Below, one piece after another: positions 15,530 through 23,182 of a DNA stretch of 64,000 nucleotides. Source of the DNA: a virus. The first letter of the stretch is position 1; the number at the start of each line of letters is the position of its first letter. The stretch lies in the IMG/VR virus record IMGVR_UViG_3300009011_000001, positions 184,575-248,574 of that record. One strand, given 5' to 3'. The notes beneath the pieces are model-generated. The model did not search any database and was not told where the DNA came from. It saw only the letters and a list, made by a program, of their open reading frames with translations. A program made the translations under genes and the position numbers.

Positions 15530-16360
15530 TTAATCAACCGGAGGCAGGTTGTAATGGAGGACCAACGAACCGCTGAGACCAACTGAGTTCGTTTCGTCCA
15601 GAGCGACGATCACGACAAACGCGTATTCTGGATTGACGTCATCACGCCCTTCGGTAGTGCCGGAGTATGTGATGTTAGCGCCCAGCAGACTGTAACGCTG
15701 AGCAGCAGTCGTTGACCACGAATCGCCAGTAATCGTTGCCAATACTTGACGAACGATTTCCAGATGCGCCGTGCCGGCAGCAACGCCAGACAGATCAGAC
15801 GACACTGGGCTGAAGTCACGCCAGTACGAATACGCTGCGGCGTACGGTTTGTCGATACGACCTGTCGGATAGTTCAACCCATTGAGGTTGGTTACCGTCA
15901 GGAAGTCCCCCAGAGGCCGCGCACCTTGCGTTACCGTGAAATCGATAGTGCCGATCCAGTTACGGCTCGTCGCCTTCGCAGTGAGGGTCACAGTGCCGTT
16001 GCCGTCCACTGTACCTGCTGGACCATCGACGAAATCGTCAGTGGTGAAGTTCAGGCCGTGTAACTGGTTCAGACGGTTGGCCACATCCATGATCGTTTCA
16101 AGGTTGTAGCCCTTGATGGAAGTGGAAATCAGAGTAGCGAGATCCGCAAGATCCAAACGTTTGTACTTGATCGGCACAGTGCCGTCGTAAGTACTTTGAA
16201 TGTCCTTTGCGGTGATGGTCATGCTGGTGTTTTCACCAGACGGTCCCGTGGGGATGACCACCGGATTACCGAACACGTATTCGGCTTCAACCAAATCTAC
16301 GTTATTCTGAGTCTTAATTGCCTCGAGAATTGCCTCGAGTGGCAGCTGATACAAAGCCAT
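15530..16360 (-). CDS. Structural paralogue family protein, three-domain form
   Basis: A 276-residue protein: ILEAIKTQNNVDLVEAEYVF, ENTSMTITAKDIQSTYDGTV, YKRLDLADL (domain 1); LNQLHGLNFTTDDFVDGPAG, LTAKATSRNWIGTIDFTVTQ (domain 2); FLTVTNLNGLNYPTGRIDKP as linker; third domain ending SGSLVLHYNLPPVD. Closest to the 12884 protein by eye. Probable virion component. Confidence 0.65.
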   Translation of the reverse strand: MALYQLPLEAILEAIKTQNNVDLVEAEYVFGNPVVIPTGPSGENTSMTITAKDIQSTYDGTVPIKYKRLDLADLATLISTSIKGYNLETIMDVANRLNQLHGLNFTTDDFVDGPAGTVDGNGTVTLTAKATSRNWIGTIDFTVTQGARPLGDFLTVTNLNGLNYPTGRIDKPYAAAYSYWRDFSPVSSDLSGVAAGTAHLEIVRQVLATITGDSWSTTAAQRYSLLGANITYSGTTEGRDDVNPEYAFVVIVALDETNSVGLSGSLVLHYNLPPVD

Positions 16361-16371
16361 AAACGAAGCCT

Positions 16372-17178
16372 CTACGACCGGTTGAAGTGGAAGTACGCAT
16401 CGCCGTTATACGTCGCGGCATTTACGTCCTTTTGAATGATGACGTGCGAATACGCTTTGTTGGCCCGAGGCACGTCTTTTGTAGCCTGAAGGAATACCTT
16501 CATGTCCGCGCCGCTTGTACCGACGGGGAAGTCAGGAAAACCGTTACGGGTCATGATGTCTTTGACCTTGGTTGGGTTGAGCCAGCCTTGGCCGTAAACC
16601 TGCAGATCTTTTTGATCGTCAGTGAAGTCGATGCCCCACGTATCCATGGACAGCGAGTGCTTCCCGGCAACAACAGGATCTGGGAACTTCAGCACATTCA
16701 GGGTGGTATTCGGAATCATGCTCACCAGCGTCGGACGAACCCGAACAAACTGAATGATGATGCGGCCTTCATACGCCAGAGAATTCGGCGAGATAACGAA
16801 CTGAAGGTTAGCCTGCTCATTACCGCCCAGCCAAACAATCGACTGATCGATAATGTCTTCTGGCTGCAGATTCAAGCCAGTCTTCTGGTTAACGATTGGG
16901 AGCAACCGCACCAGACTGTTTTGCCCAACCTCACGCATCAATGGGCGAATGTCCCGGAAGATGACAGACAGGTTGAGACGACGATATTCGAATTTAGCGT
17001 AGCCTTCGTACTCTTCGTTGTCGTACATCGTGACAACTGGGAGATGCGTCAGACCACCTGCAACAGGCTTGGGCTTGCCGTAATACAGATCACCTACATC
17101 GAGGGGTACGGGTAAATCGTTGTTGGCATTGATAAGATCTACCAATGCTTTTTCGGATGTTCCTTTTAGAAGGAGCAT
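16372..17178 (-). CDS. Structural paralogue family protein, three-domain form
   Basis: A 268-residue protein: KALVDLINANNDLPVPLDVG, YRRLNLSVI (domain 1); VNQKTGLNLQPEDIIDQSIV, SLAYEGRIIIQFVRVRPTLV (domain 2); DTWGIDFTDD and a C-terminus ending NGDAYFHFNRS. ATG at 17178 follows AGGAG. It follows the strong hairpin at 17216-17257, so it may start a separate transcript or lie downstream of an attenuator. Confidence 0.65.
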   Translation of the reverse strand: MLLLKGTSEKALVDLINANNDLPVPLDVGDLYYGKPKPVAGGLTHLPVVTMYDNEEYEGYAKFEYRRLNLSVIFRDIRPLMREVGQNSLVRLLPIVNQKTGLNLQPEDIIDQSIVWLGGNEQANLQFVISPNSLAYEGRIIIQFVRVRPTLVSMIPNTTLNVLKFPDPVVAGKHSLSMDTWGIDFTDDQKDLQVYGQGWLNPTKVKDIMTRNGFPDFPVGTSGADMKVFLQATKDVPRANKAYSHVIIQKDVNAATYNGDAYFHFNRS

Positions 17179-17215
17179 GAAGTATCTCCTGGGTGAGCCA
17201 CTTACCGACATAGGT

Positions 17216-17257
17216 GTGCAGATGAGGATGAGGCAAAAACCCCATCCTCATCTGCAC
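17216..17257 (-). terminator. Long hairpin between structural genes
   Basis: A perfect 15-bp inverted repeat, 17216-17230 with 17243-17257, in the gap between the genes at 17275 and 16372. It lacks a clear T-run and could act as a terminator or as a processing site. Confidence 0.6.
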
Positions 17258-17274
17258 GGGGTATCGCTGCAGCC

Positions 17275-17820
17275 TTAAACGAGAGGAGGAGCGGCGTAAG
17301 TCAGGCCGTCCATTTCGACGTCAGGGATCGCGACAGCCAGATCGATGTCTTCGGCTTTCACGGTGATCGTGATGGAGCCAGTGAAGATCAGCGAGTCAGC
17401 TTTGACGACGATTTGAACGTCATGCTCTTCGTTCAGGGTGCCGGTGAACTCAGGCAGGTCGGCGTCGACGAAGTCGTCGGTAGTCAGGTTGACTTTCAGA
17501 CGGCTGTTGAATTCAGGGATCAGGTCGGCGATCTTGGTGGAGTCGCCAATGCTGAAGACCAGGTCGCGATCGCCGCCGGAGGCAATGAATGCCGCACCGA
17601 CGTCGGTGCCCAGGTGTGGACGAACGTAGCGAATAACGCGATCGTTCTTATAGCCCGAACCAGGAGCAGCGGTCAGAGTGAGGCTGGTGTTTTTGCCAGT
17701 TGCTTCAACAACAGGAAGACCCGCCCAGGTGAAAGAAGCCTCGGTGAAGCCTTTGCCAGTCTTGGCATTGACCATATCGAGAATAATCTGCTTGGGCGCT
17801 TTGGTTAAATCGTTGGCCAT
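17275..17820 (-). CDS. Structural paralogue family protein, two-domain form
   Basis: A 181-residue protein: IILDMVNAKTGKGFTEASFT, KNTSLTLTAAPGSGYKNDRV (domain 1); FNSRLKVNLTTDDFVDADLP, VKADSLIFTGSITITVKAED (domain 2); C-terminal tail VAIPDVEMDGLTYAAPPLV. The tail recurs in the 17922 gene (VAIPDPVLDGLVYEAPPLDD) and in the 38444 gene, marking a subgroup. GC-rich codon use suggests high expression. Probable virion component. Confidence 0.65.
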   Translation of the reverse strand: MANDLTKAPKQIILDMVNAKTGKGFTEASFTWAGLPVVEATGKNTSLTLTAAPGSGYKNDRVIRYVRPHLGTDVGAAFIASGGDRDLVFSIGDSTKIADLIPEFNSRLKVNLTTDDFVDADLPEFTGTLNEEHDVQIVVKADSLIFTGSITITVKAEDIDLAVAIPDVEMDGLTYAAPPLV

Positions 17821-17885
17821 GGAAGTAGCTCCGAGGGTGGCGTAAGGAAACAGTTAAACGTGACACATAGAATTGAAGGTTAAAA

Positions 17886-17918
17886 CATACAGGGAGTGGC
17901 AATGCCACTCCCTGTATG
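17886..17918 (-). terminator. CATA...TATG hairpin
   Basis: A perfect 15-bp inverted repeat (17886-17900 with 17904-17918) in the gap between the genes at 17922 and 17275, with the outer CATACAGG/CCTGTATG pair. Confidence 0.65.
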
Positions 17919-17921
17919 CTA

Positions 17922-18461
17922 TCAGTCGTCTAATGGCGGTGCTTCATAGACCAGGCCGTCCAGCACAGGGTCTGGAATTGCAACTACCAAATCGTTGTCT
18001 GCCCGCTTGAGCTTGACAAGCAAGTTGCCGAGATAGACCATCGAAATCGGCAATACCTGGATCTGCACATCAACGCTGACATCGTCCTCGCCCAACACGG
18101 GAAGTCCGGAATCGATGATGCGATCAGGTTTGAGGTTGATGCTCAGCCGTTCGTTAAGCTCAGGAAGTAAATCACTGATCTTTAACTTGCCGTCAGGATC
18201 AAAGTTCAGATCCGTGACGCCGACCTCTACAAACTCGGTCAGAGGAATACGGTTGTAATAAAAGCTTTGACTGCCTCGATACATGAAGCCAGGTCGGGCA
18301 GTACCTACCAGCAACGTGTTACGATCGATTTCCTCGGTGGGTACGAAGACGTTAGGATTACCGAAGGTAATCATCACGTTGCTTAGAGGTTTGTTGTTGT
18401 TCCAGCGACGGATCAGATCGATCACTACATCAATTTCGTCGCGAGTATAATCCGTGGCCAT
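17922..18461 (-). CDS. Structural paralogue family protein, two-domain form
   Basis: A 179-residue protein: DVVIDLIRRWNNN, ITFGNPNVFVPTEEIDRNTL, FYYNRIPLTEFVE (domain 1); LPELNERLSINLKPDRIIDS, SMVYLGNLLVKLKRADNDLV (domain 2); tail AIPDPVLDGLVYEAPPLDD. Same subgroup as the 17275 and 38444 proteins. Probable virion component. Confidence 0.65.
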   Translation of the reverse strand: MATDYTRDEIDVVIDLIRRWNNNKPLSNVMITFGNPNVFVPTEEIDRNTLLVGTARPGFMYRGSQSFYYNRIPLTEFVEVGVTDLNFDPDGKLKISDLLPELNERLSINLKPDRIIDSGLPVLGEDDVSVDVQIQVLPISMVYLGNLLVKLKRADNDLVVAIPDPVLDGLVYEAPPLDD

Positions 18462-18479
18462 ACTGAAGATCTCGTGAGG

Positions 18480-18974
18480 TTAGGATCGATCCAATCCGTT
18501 GAGGATATTGTTCGGGAACGCGACTGACAATTCCTCGAGTTCTTGTTCGACCAGATAGACAGTCAATGTGCCTATCCAGACTAAACAATTACCCACTACA
18601 GTAATCGTACAGACGTTCTCGTCAATGATGAATGTCTCGACTTCACTGGCGTAAAGAATGAAGTTGTATTTTCGTCTCAGGGCATTGAGCACACCGGCGC
18701 CGATGATCTCCTTGACATCGACCGATACCTGCCCCACGCCAAGGTCTGTAAATGCTTGTTGCATATCCAGACGTTTGTAATGATAGTCGTAAGAACCTTC
18801 GACGTCCTTGGCGTGAGCAGTCACGCGGATCATCGTGTTGTTGCCGTTCTCAAACTCCCCAGCAGTTGGGCCAGAGAAGGTCAGGTCCTTTCTTGCAAGC
18901 GTTACATTGTGCTGCTCCAGGTAGCTCTGGTTTGCCGACACGATAAGGTCTGTCAGCATTTCTTCATTAGTCAT
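18480..18974 (-). CDS. Structural paralogue family protein, shortened C-terminus
   Basis: A 164-residue member: LTDLIVSANQSYLEQHNVTL, NNTMIRVTAHAKDVEGSYDY, YKRLDMQQAF (domain 1); LRRKYNFILYASEVETFIID, CLVWIGTLTVYLVEQELEEL (domain 2). It ends at FPNNILNGLDRS, the same NNILNGL that the 38444 protein carries before its extra IPxPxMDGLTY tail, so this copy looks truncated. It is the first gene of the - strand block. Confidence 0.65.
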   Translation of the reverse strand: MTNEEMLTDLIVSANQSYLEQHNVTLARKDLTFSGPTAGEFENGNNTMIRVTAHAKDVEGSYDYHYKRLDMQQAFTDLGVGQVSVDVKEIIGAGVLNALRRKYNFILYASEVETFIIDENVCTITVVGNCLVWIGTLTVYLVEQELEELSVAFPNNILNGLDRS

Positions 18975-19020
18975 GGGACATACCTGGGGAAGGTTAGAGG
19001 TACATAAAGATCATGGATTT

Positions 19021-19040
19021 AACTTTCTTTCAGTCACACA
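19021..19040 (+). promoter_or_regulatory. Shared upstream sequence (promoter or leader element)
   Basis: The 20 bases AACTTTCTTTCAGTCACACA (and the following T) are identical at 62595-62615, in both cases 23-26 bases before a Shine-Dalgarno hairpin gene. The core AGTCACACAT also occurs at 46281-46290 upstream of the gene at 46388. A phage promoter or a shared 5' leader is likely; sequence alone cannot decide. Confidence 0.5.
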
Positions 19041-19063
19041 TAACTCACATGAATCAAACCAAA

Positions 19064-19077
19064 GTCCTTAGGAGGAC
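19064..19077 (+). promoter_or_regulatory. Shine-Dalgarno hairpin, copy 2
   Basis: GTCCTTAGGAGGAC: stem GTCCT/AGGAC, loop TAGG, ATG three bases later at 19081. Confidence 0.75.
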
Positions 19078-19080
19078 ATA

Positions 19081-19317
19081 ATGGTTAAGAAGCCAAACCA
19101 ACGCGTACTGAAGATTGTTCTTGCTGAAATCGATAAGCTGGGTACTGCGGTCAAGAAATTGATCGACATTGCTCAACCGACTTTCAACCAAGAGCTGGAT
19201 TACATTGCCAGCAATCTGTACCGTTACGACGAAGCCGAGCAATCGAGCTTTATCCGCCGCCGAATTATCGGTCGGTATCACCAGAACTATCTGCGCCAAT
19301 CTCCGGAGGTCGCATGA
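19081..19317 (+). CDS. Hypothetical small basic protein, 78 aa
   Basis: A helical, charged protein with no recognised motif. It opens the accessory cluster 19-25 kb and is placed behind the shared upstream element and the Shine-Dalgarno hairpin. Its end overlaps the start of the next gene by four bases (ATGA), indicating coupled translation. Basic and small, it could bind nucleic acid or a host protein, but nothing specific shows this. Confidence 0.65.
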   Translation: MVKKPNQRVLKIVLAEIDKLGTAVKKLIDIAQPTFNQELDYIASNLYRYDEAEQSSFIRRRIIGRYHQNYLRQSPEVA

Positions 19318-19820
19318 CAAATCGACCAACGCACCATGACGCAGGCAAGCAACTTATTCGCGTCGGCAAAGACTTGTCTAACATGTCTAGCCACGAGCTT
19401 GTAACCAACCCGGATACAAAGCTCAAGGTTGCTTACATCCGCAACCTAGCGGATCAAGTGGAAGGGTTTCGGTTAAACCCGAATCACATTCCCGCTCGGA
19501 GCGAAGCATTAGGCGATGGATATCACATCCACCGTCGAAAAGCGTTCGATGCAAAAGTTACATACGAAGCCGTCACCAACATACCGGAAATGATCCACTG
19601 GCTGGATTACGTGTTGCGGGAGATGGAATACGAAGTAGCCGAACGGGCAGTTTTTCGCAACGCCTGGATTGAACAGGGCGGTGCTACTAACTGGGCGAAG
19701 ATTAAAAACTTTGCTGATTTCGATCGTCGGCAAACGATGGGCGTTGCCTTAACAACTATTCTTCGAATAGATCTGTGGGCAGCCCACACAGCACAAACGG
19801 TCTATAAAGACCCGCAGTAA
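19314..19820 (+). CDS. Hypothetical protein, 168 aa
   Basis: A helical soluble protein beginning MTNRPTHHDAGKQLIRVGKD, with no known motif. Paired with the previous gene by an ATGA overlap. The second half has several Trp and Arg residues (WLDYVLREMEYEVAERAVFR). Unknown function; position suggests an early accessory gene. Confidence 0.65.
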   Translation: MTNRPTHHDAGKQLIRVGKDLSNMSSHELVTNPDTKLKVAYIRNLADQVEGFRLNPNHIPARSEALGDGYHIHRRKAFDAKVTYEAVTNIPEMIHWLDYVLREMEYEVAERAVFRNAWIEQGGATNWAKIKNFADFDRRQTMGVALTTILRIDLWAAHTAQTVYKDPQ

Positions 19821-19829
19821 ACAAACCCT

Positions 19830-19843
19830 GTCCTTAGGAGGAC
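19830..19843 (+). promoter_or_regulatory. Shine-Dalgarno hairpin, copy 3
   Basis: GTCCTTAGGAGGAC: stem GTCCT/AGGAC, loop TAGG, ATG six bases later at 19850. Confidence 0.75.
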
Positions 19844-19849
19844 TTAGCA

Positions 19850-20236
19850 ATGACTGCATCTTTTCTCGAAACACTGCGTTTTGTTCCTGAGCTTCCTGAC
19901 CTGCTTCCGCCTCAGTACCATCAACACGGTGCAGAGCAAAGCGAGTTCTCGGAAGAGTTCGGCCTGAACTTTACCCGCATGCCAATGAAAGGCATGTACC
20001 TCTTGGTCTCGAAGAAACGTGATCTCGTGATTACGTTCTCGACACTGATGTTTGAGGAGACGGGCCGTAACTCGGTCGCTTTCTATCGGGCGTCTTTTGC
20101 CGACTTTAAGAAAGCGTTTGTGCGTAAGGAGCACACTGACCTGTTCATCCATGTCGAAGACATGGATGCAAGTCTGATGTTCCCTGGCCTTCGCATCGCT
20201 GAGATCATGAAAGAACATCTCAACTTTGCCGTTTAA
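19850..20236 (+). CDS. Hypothetical protein, 128 aa
   Basis: A soluble protein with mixed helix and strand, no family recognised. It lies between two Shine-Dalgarno hairpin sites, so it and its neighbours may share translational control. Confidence 0.65.
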   Translation: MTASFLETLRFVPELPDLLPPQYHQHGAEQSEFSEEFGLNFTRMPMKGMYLLVSKKRDLVITFSTLMFEETGRNSVAFYRASFADFKKAFVRKEHTDLFIHVEDMDASLMFPGLRIAEIMKEHLNFAV

Positions 20237-20244
20237 ACATCCTT

Positions 20245-20258
20245 GTCCTTTGGAGGAC
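20245..20258 (+). promoter_or_regulatory. Shine-Dalgarno hairpin, copy 4
   Basis: GTCCTTTGGAGGAC: stem GTCCT/AGGAC, loop TTGG, ATG two bases after it at 20261. It decides the start of the next gene against an upstream in-frame codon at 20243. Confidence 0.75.
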
Positions 20259-20260
20259 TT

Positions 20261-20746
20261 ATGGATCATTTAACTTACAACAAGTCCGAAGAGAAATTCA
20301 TAGAACGTTTTGATTACGTTTCTGGGATTCGCTCTTACGGCAGCATTCCCGAACTCACGGCTATTCGTTTGGCCCGTGAATCAGAAATGCCGGAACAAGC
20401 TCGTTCTGTCTTCGACCCTCGCTTCGAGACGGCCTACATCAACGAGTATGGTGAGCCACGCATCATCGTAGCCGGAAGCAGAGGTCATGTGATCTTTGGC
20501 CGTGATGGTTCTGTGTACGTGTCGATGGAGTATTCTCAAACGTCGGTCTTCTTAAACAGGCCGGCTTTGATCATCGAACTCATAGAGCATGCATTCTACG
20601 GTGGCCATTCTCTGAATGGCATCACGGAAATGCTCGACTCGCAGTTAATGACCCCGAATCAAGCCTTCTCGGATATTCGGTGGTTCGTCAACCGGCATGA
20701 GCAATTGTGCCTGATGCAGAACTGGTCAACAACTGTTGGCAGATAG
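20261..20746 (+). CDS. Hypothetical protein, 161 aa, first of a tandem pair
   Basis: Its C-terminal part ALIIELIEHAFYGGHSLNGI followed by TEMLDSQL aligns with ELVINLLEYAFYSGNPLFGL and IEALDKQI in the next gene, so the two are tandem duplicates. The N-terminal half includes IIVAGSRGHVIFGRDGSVYV, a beta hairpin-like stretch matched by CVIAAGHAGDVMF downstream. Function unknown. Confidence 0.65.
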   Translation: MDHLTYNKSEEKFIERFDYVSGIRSYGSIPELTAIRLARESEMPEQARSVFDPRFETAYINEYGEPRIIVAGSRGHVIFGRDGSVYVSMEYSQTSVFLNRPALIIELIEHAFYGGHSLNGITEMLDSQLMTPNQAFSDIRWFVNRHEQLCLMQNWSTTVGR

Positions 20747-20754
20747 GGGCAGTC

Positions 20755-21207
20755 ATGAAGAAACAACTAGGTTTCAGTAAAACGAAGAATGCCTTCGATC
20801 AGGTTGTTTGGAACACACGCGTGTTCAGCGACTTGGGTCGAATCTCCAATCAGGAAGCTATTGGTCGAGCCTATCAATCTACTCAGGTTGAGATCGGCCG
20901 TAAGTTTGCCTGGTTTGGCGAGAACGGCGCTTGCGTTATCGCTGCCGGTCATGCCGGCGATGTCATGTTCGACAAAACGTTGGACGTGCAGTTGTCTGAA
21001 ACGTACAAAGATTCGGAGGTCTTCAAGCAGGAACCCGAGTTAGTAATCAACCTGCTTGAATATGCTTTCTATTCAGGGAATCCTTTATTCGGTCTTATCG
21101 AGGCACTGGATAAACAAATCCTGAATAGAGAGTCGGCTGAAGAAGGAGTCAAGTATTTCCGCTCCATCTTCAAAACCCTTGCAAACATCACCGATACCTC
21201 TCACTAA
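20755..21207 (+). CDS. Hypothetical protein, 150 aa, second of a tandem pair
   Basis: Paralogue of the preceding gene (see shared blocks there), with a different N-terminus beginning MKKQLGFSKTKNAFDQVVWN. It starts 8 bases after its neighbour. I use the ATG at 20755; an upstream in-frame codon lies within the previous gene. Function unknown. Confidence 0.65.
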   Translation: MKKQLGFSKTKNAFDQVVWNTRVFSDLGRISNQEAIGRAYQSTQVEIGRKFAWFGENGACVIAAGHAGDVMFDKTLDVQLSETYKDSEVFKQEPELVINLLEYAFYSGNPLFGLIEALDKQILNRESAEEGVKYFRSIFKTLANITDTSH

Positions 21208-21223
21208 GGTTCTGGAGAAAAAC

Positions 21224-21583
21224 ATGAGCCAAGTAAAAATCAAGGTTGACGATAACGACCTGGTGCTGTACATCAACCCTGACGAACGTCCGGCCGGTCT
21301 GCCTAAAGTAGGCACTGTTCCTGTCGTTATCAAACCTGGCTCCATGCGCGAGCTGGTGCAAGTCAGCGGTAACATTCGCGTTTACGACAATAAGCGCGAT
21401 CGCGCAGCTTTCGAACAAGAGCTGCGTCAACAAGTCGAACGTCCGTACATCCTGTATCGACTGTTCGGCGAACTGGGCGAAAACCCAACCACCAACAAAC
21501 TGAACCCATCCATCCACAGCCGCAAACAACGTGGCTGGTTGCGACCGGGCGAAGTTCCAGCAAACACTCCGGCTAGCGCCTAA
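21224..21583 (+). CDS. Hypothetical protein, 119 aa
   Basis: A small, charged protein with a beta-rich first half and an Arg/Pro/Ser-rich, likely disordered end. TTCTGGAG precedes the ATG. Codon use is GC-rich and regular, like the capsid gene, suggesting strong expression. No family recognised. Confidence 0.6.
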   Translation: MSQVKIKVDDNDLVLYINPDERPAGLPKVGTVPVVIKPGSMRELVQVSGNIRVYDNKRDRAAFEQELRQQVERPYILYRLFGELGENPTTNKLNPSIHSRKQRGWLRPGEVPANTPASA

Positions 21584-21592
21584 GGAAGCTTC

Positions 21593-21790
21593 ATGCTCAT
21601 TGGACTGATTGTTTTGTTCGCACTCAACTCCGCACTCGCCTACTTCTTGCTATACGGGCGGGTGTGGTGGAAAAGTGGCAACCGTCTGTTCTCTGTGGGA
21701 TGGACGGTTGTTGTTTCTTTAATCCTGGTCTTCTGTGAGATCAAGATGTTTGCCGTACCCTTAGCTGCACTGAAGTACCTGTTCCGCTAA
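21593..21790 (+). CDS. Small two-segment membrane protein
   Basis: 65 residues with two hydrophobic segments (LIVLFALNSALAYFLL near the N-terminus, VGWTVVVSLILVF in the second half) joined by a short basic loop. It starts 10 bases after the previous gene with AAGGAAG upstream. Could be a holin-like or other envelope protein, but the endolysin lies far away, so I do not assign holin. Confidence 0.6.
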   Translation: MLIGLIVLFALNSALAYFLLYGRVWWKSGNRLFSVGWTVVVSLILVFCEIKMFAVPLAALKYLFR

Positions 21791-21812
21791 TCGTTTGTTC
21801 TTTTATTTTACT

Positions 21813-21826
21813 GTCCTTTGGAGGAC
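21813..21826 (+). promoter_or_regulatory. Shine-Dalgarno hairpin, copy 5
   Basis: GTCCTTTGGAGGAC: stem GTCCT/AGGAC, loop TTGG, ATG at 21832. Confidence 0.75.
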
Positions 21827-21831
21827 TTGCA

Positions 21832-22374
21832 ATGCGCGTTTACAAACTCAAAGCCCGCAAAATTGTTGTTAGCGAAAATGGTGTCAGTAAAGTACTCAAC
21901 CTGCCATGTGGTGTGAGCTACAGTGAAGAAGGCGAGCGTTTCTACGCTGGCGTCATCAACGAGGAAACCAACGGTTGGGCAACCCGCAGTTGGTCAATCA
22001 AGAAACATGGTGCGATCAGCGCGTTCGAACAGGCCGTAGCGACTCGGGAAGAGTCGCTGTCGTTCCTGCTCACCAAGCGGATGCTTCCACGTATTCGCAA
22101 CACTTACAACATCCGTGTTGTAAACGGTCTGCATGTAGTGCGCGATCCACTGAACAAGTGCTATCGCATGTTCGCTACGGCAGAGTCGGCTCAGGCGTTC
22201 AACAAAGCTATCACCGCTGAATGGATCAATGCTAATAGGTTCAGCAAGATCACAATGATCCAACCCTACATCAACATCAACGATACCTGGAGCGAGCGTC
22301 GCCCCAGTGTACTGCTGTCGTTGAAAGGGTCTGAAATCCTCAGTGGTGCCACATCTAACTACGGACCTCATTAA
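21832..22374 (+). CDS. Possible AP2/ERF-type DNA-binding protein
   Basis: A 180-residue protein. Residues about 26-74 read CGVSYSEEGERFYAGVINEE, then NGWATRSWSIKKHGAISAFE, then QAVATREE. This fits the AP2 pattern: a GVsY strand, an aromatic-A strand, a strand ending in sFSikkhG, then a helix with A..A...R. AP2 domains bind DNA and in phages often occur with homing endonucleases or as stand-alone proteins. No nuclease motif is visible in the rest. It lies in the accessory cluster behind a Shine-Dalgarno hairpin. A transcription-related role is inference. Confidence 0.5.
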   Translation: MRVYKLKARKIVVSENGVSKVLNLPCGVSYSEEGERFYAGVINEETNGWATRSWSIKKHGAISAFEQAVATREESLSFLLTKRMLPRIRNTYNIRVVNGLHVVRDPLNKCYRMFATAESAQAFNKAITAEWINANRFSKITMIQPYININDTWSERRPSVLLSLKGSEILSGATSNYGPH

Positions 22375-22376
22375 TC

Positions 22377-22526
22377 ATGATCCCTACAGACGATGAGCTT
22401 GACCGCCGCGCCCATGAACGCCACATGCAGGCTATCCGTAATAAGCTGATTAATGGCTTTAAGTTGATAGTCGTCATCGGCCTTGTTGTCCTCGCGATTC
22501 AAGCTGTGCGAGGGTTTAGCCAATGA
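22377..22526 (+). CDS. Tiny membrane protein, 49 aa
   Basis: ATG at 22377 opens a 49-residue frame: a charged start (DDELDRRAHERHMQAIRNK) and a hydrophobic segment LIVVIGLVVLAIQAV near the C-terminus. It overlaps the next gene by four bases (ATGA). A single membrane span with a charged cytoplasmic part; unknown function. Confidence 0.55.
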   Translation: MIPTDDELDRRAHERHMQAIRNKLINGFKLIVVIGLVVLAIQAVRGFSQ

Positions 22527-22723
22527 TCAAAAAGAACGAATGGTCCGACGTCTACATCTGGGCGCTTGCCGCATTCTTCGTTCTTGCGTTAAATCTGACG
22601 GTGGCTTTCAATAAGCCATCGAAGGAAGAAGAAGCGTGCTCCAATAACTCTCTTCGTACTGAAGCAATGGTCTTGGCTAACACCAACATCATCTCGCATC
22701 ACTACGGCTGCTTTAACGGCTAA
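22523..22723 (+). CDS. Small single-span membrane protein, 66 aa
   Basis: One hydrophobic segment (VYIWALAAFFVLALNLTVAF) after a short basic start, then a polar C-terminal part with two cysteines. Coupled to the preceding 49-residue protein by an ATGA overlap, so the two may form a membrane complex. It could be compared with spanin pairs, but there is no lipobox, so I leave it unassigned. Confidence 0.55.
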   Translation: MIKKNEWSDVYIWALAAFFVLALNLTVAFNKPSKEEEACSNNSLRTEAMVLANTNIISHHYGCFNG

Positions 22724-22732
22724 CGCTCTGAG

Positions 22733-22750
22733 CCGGGGGTTCGCCCCCGG
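22733..22750 (+). terminator. Hairpin terminator
   Basis: CCGGGGG (22733-22739) pairs with CCCCCGG (22744-22750) around a TTCG tetraloop, followed by TGTTATGCCG. Confidence 0.65.
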
Positions 22751-22775
22751 TGTTATGCCGCAAACTTATTTTTAG

Positions 22776-22789
22776 GTCCTTAGGAGGAC
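22776..22789 (+). promoter_or_regulatory. Shine-Dalgarno hairpin, copy 6
   Basis: GTCCTTAGGAGGAC: stem GTCCT/AGGAC, loop TAGG, ATG at 22793. Confidence 0.75.
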
Positions 22790-22792
22790 GGA

Positions 22793-23158
22793 ATGAAAAC
22801 TCCAAGTTTCTTTGATCAGCTCGATGCACACCTGGAAGAAATCTTCGGCAAGTCTGGGGCTGCAGCCAGAACGCGAGCGGCTGCTGCGGCAATCAAAGAC
22901 CCAACTGTCTTTGACGATACTCGCCTGAACAACCTCCAGACTACCATCAAAGTTCTGATTGAAGACCACCAGGACGAGCTGGAGGTGCTTAAGGCACCGA
23001 TCAGCTACATCGGTGAGGATGGAACATGGCGGGTCACCAATCTGCCTGTGGCGGTCTTGAATGAAGTGTTTGCTCAAGAACTGAGCGCAACAGATTCGCT
23101 GGCGATGGTCATCGGGCTGTACACCGAAGATCTCGAAAAGAAATTCAAAGCCAAATAA
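22793..23158 (+). CDS. Hypothetical protein, 121 aa
   Basis: A soluble, mainly helical acidic protein with an Ala-rich segment (GAAARTRAAAAAIKD). No family recognised. It directly precedes the large 23183 gene, with 24 bases between, and the two probably share a transcript. Confidence 0.6.
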   Translation: MKTPSFFDQLDAHLEEIFGKSGAAARTRAAAAAIKDPTVFDDTRLNNLQTTIKVLIEDHQDELEVLKAPISYIGEDGTWRVTNLPVAVLNEVFAQELSATDSLAMVIGLYTEDLEKKFKAK

Positions 23159-23182
23159 CTATTCCAAGGGGAATGTAGAAAT

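Noticed and set aside
21593-21790. Holin assignment for the small membrane protein
   Set aside because: Size and topology would allow it, but the endolysin is 27 kb away on the other strand, so nothing supports the assignment.
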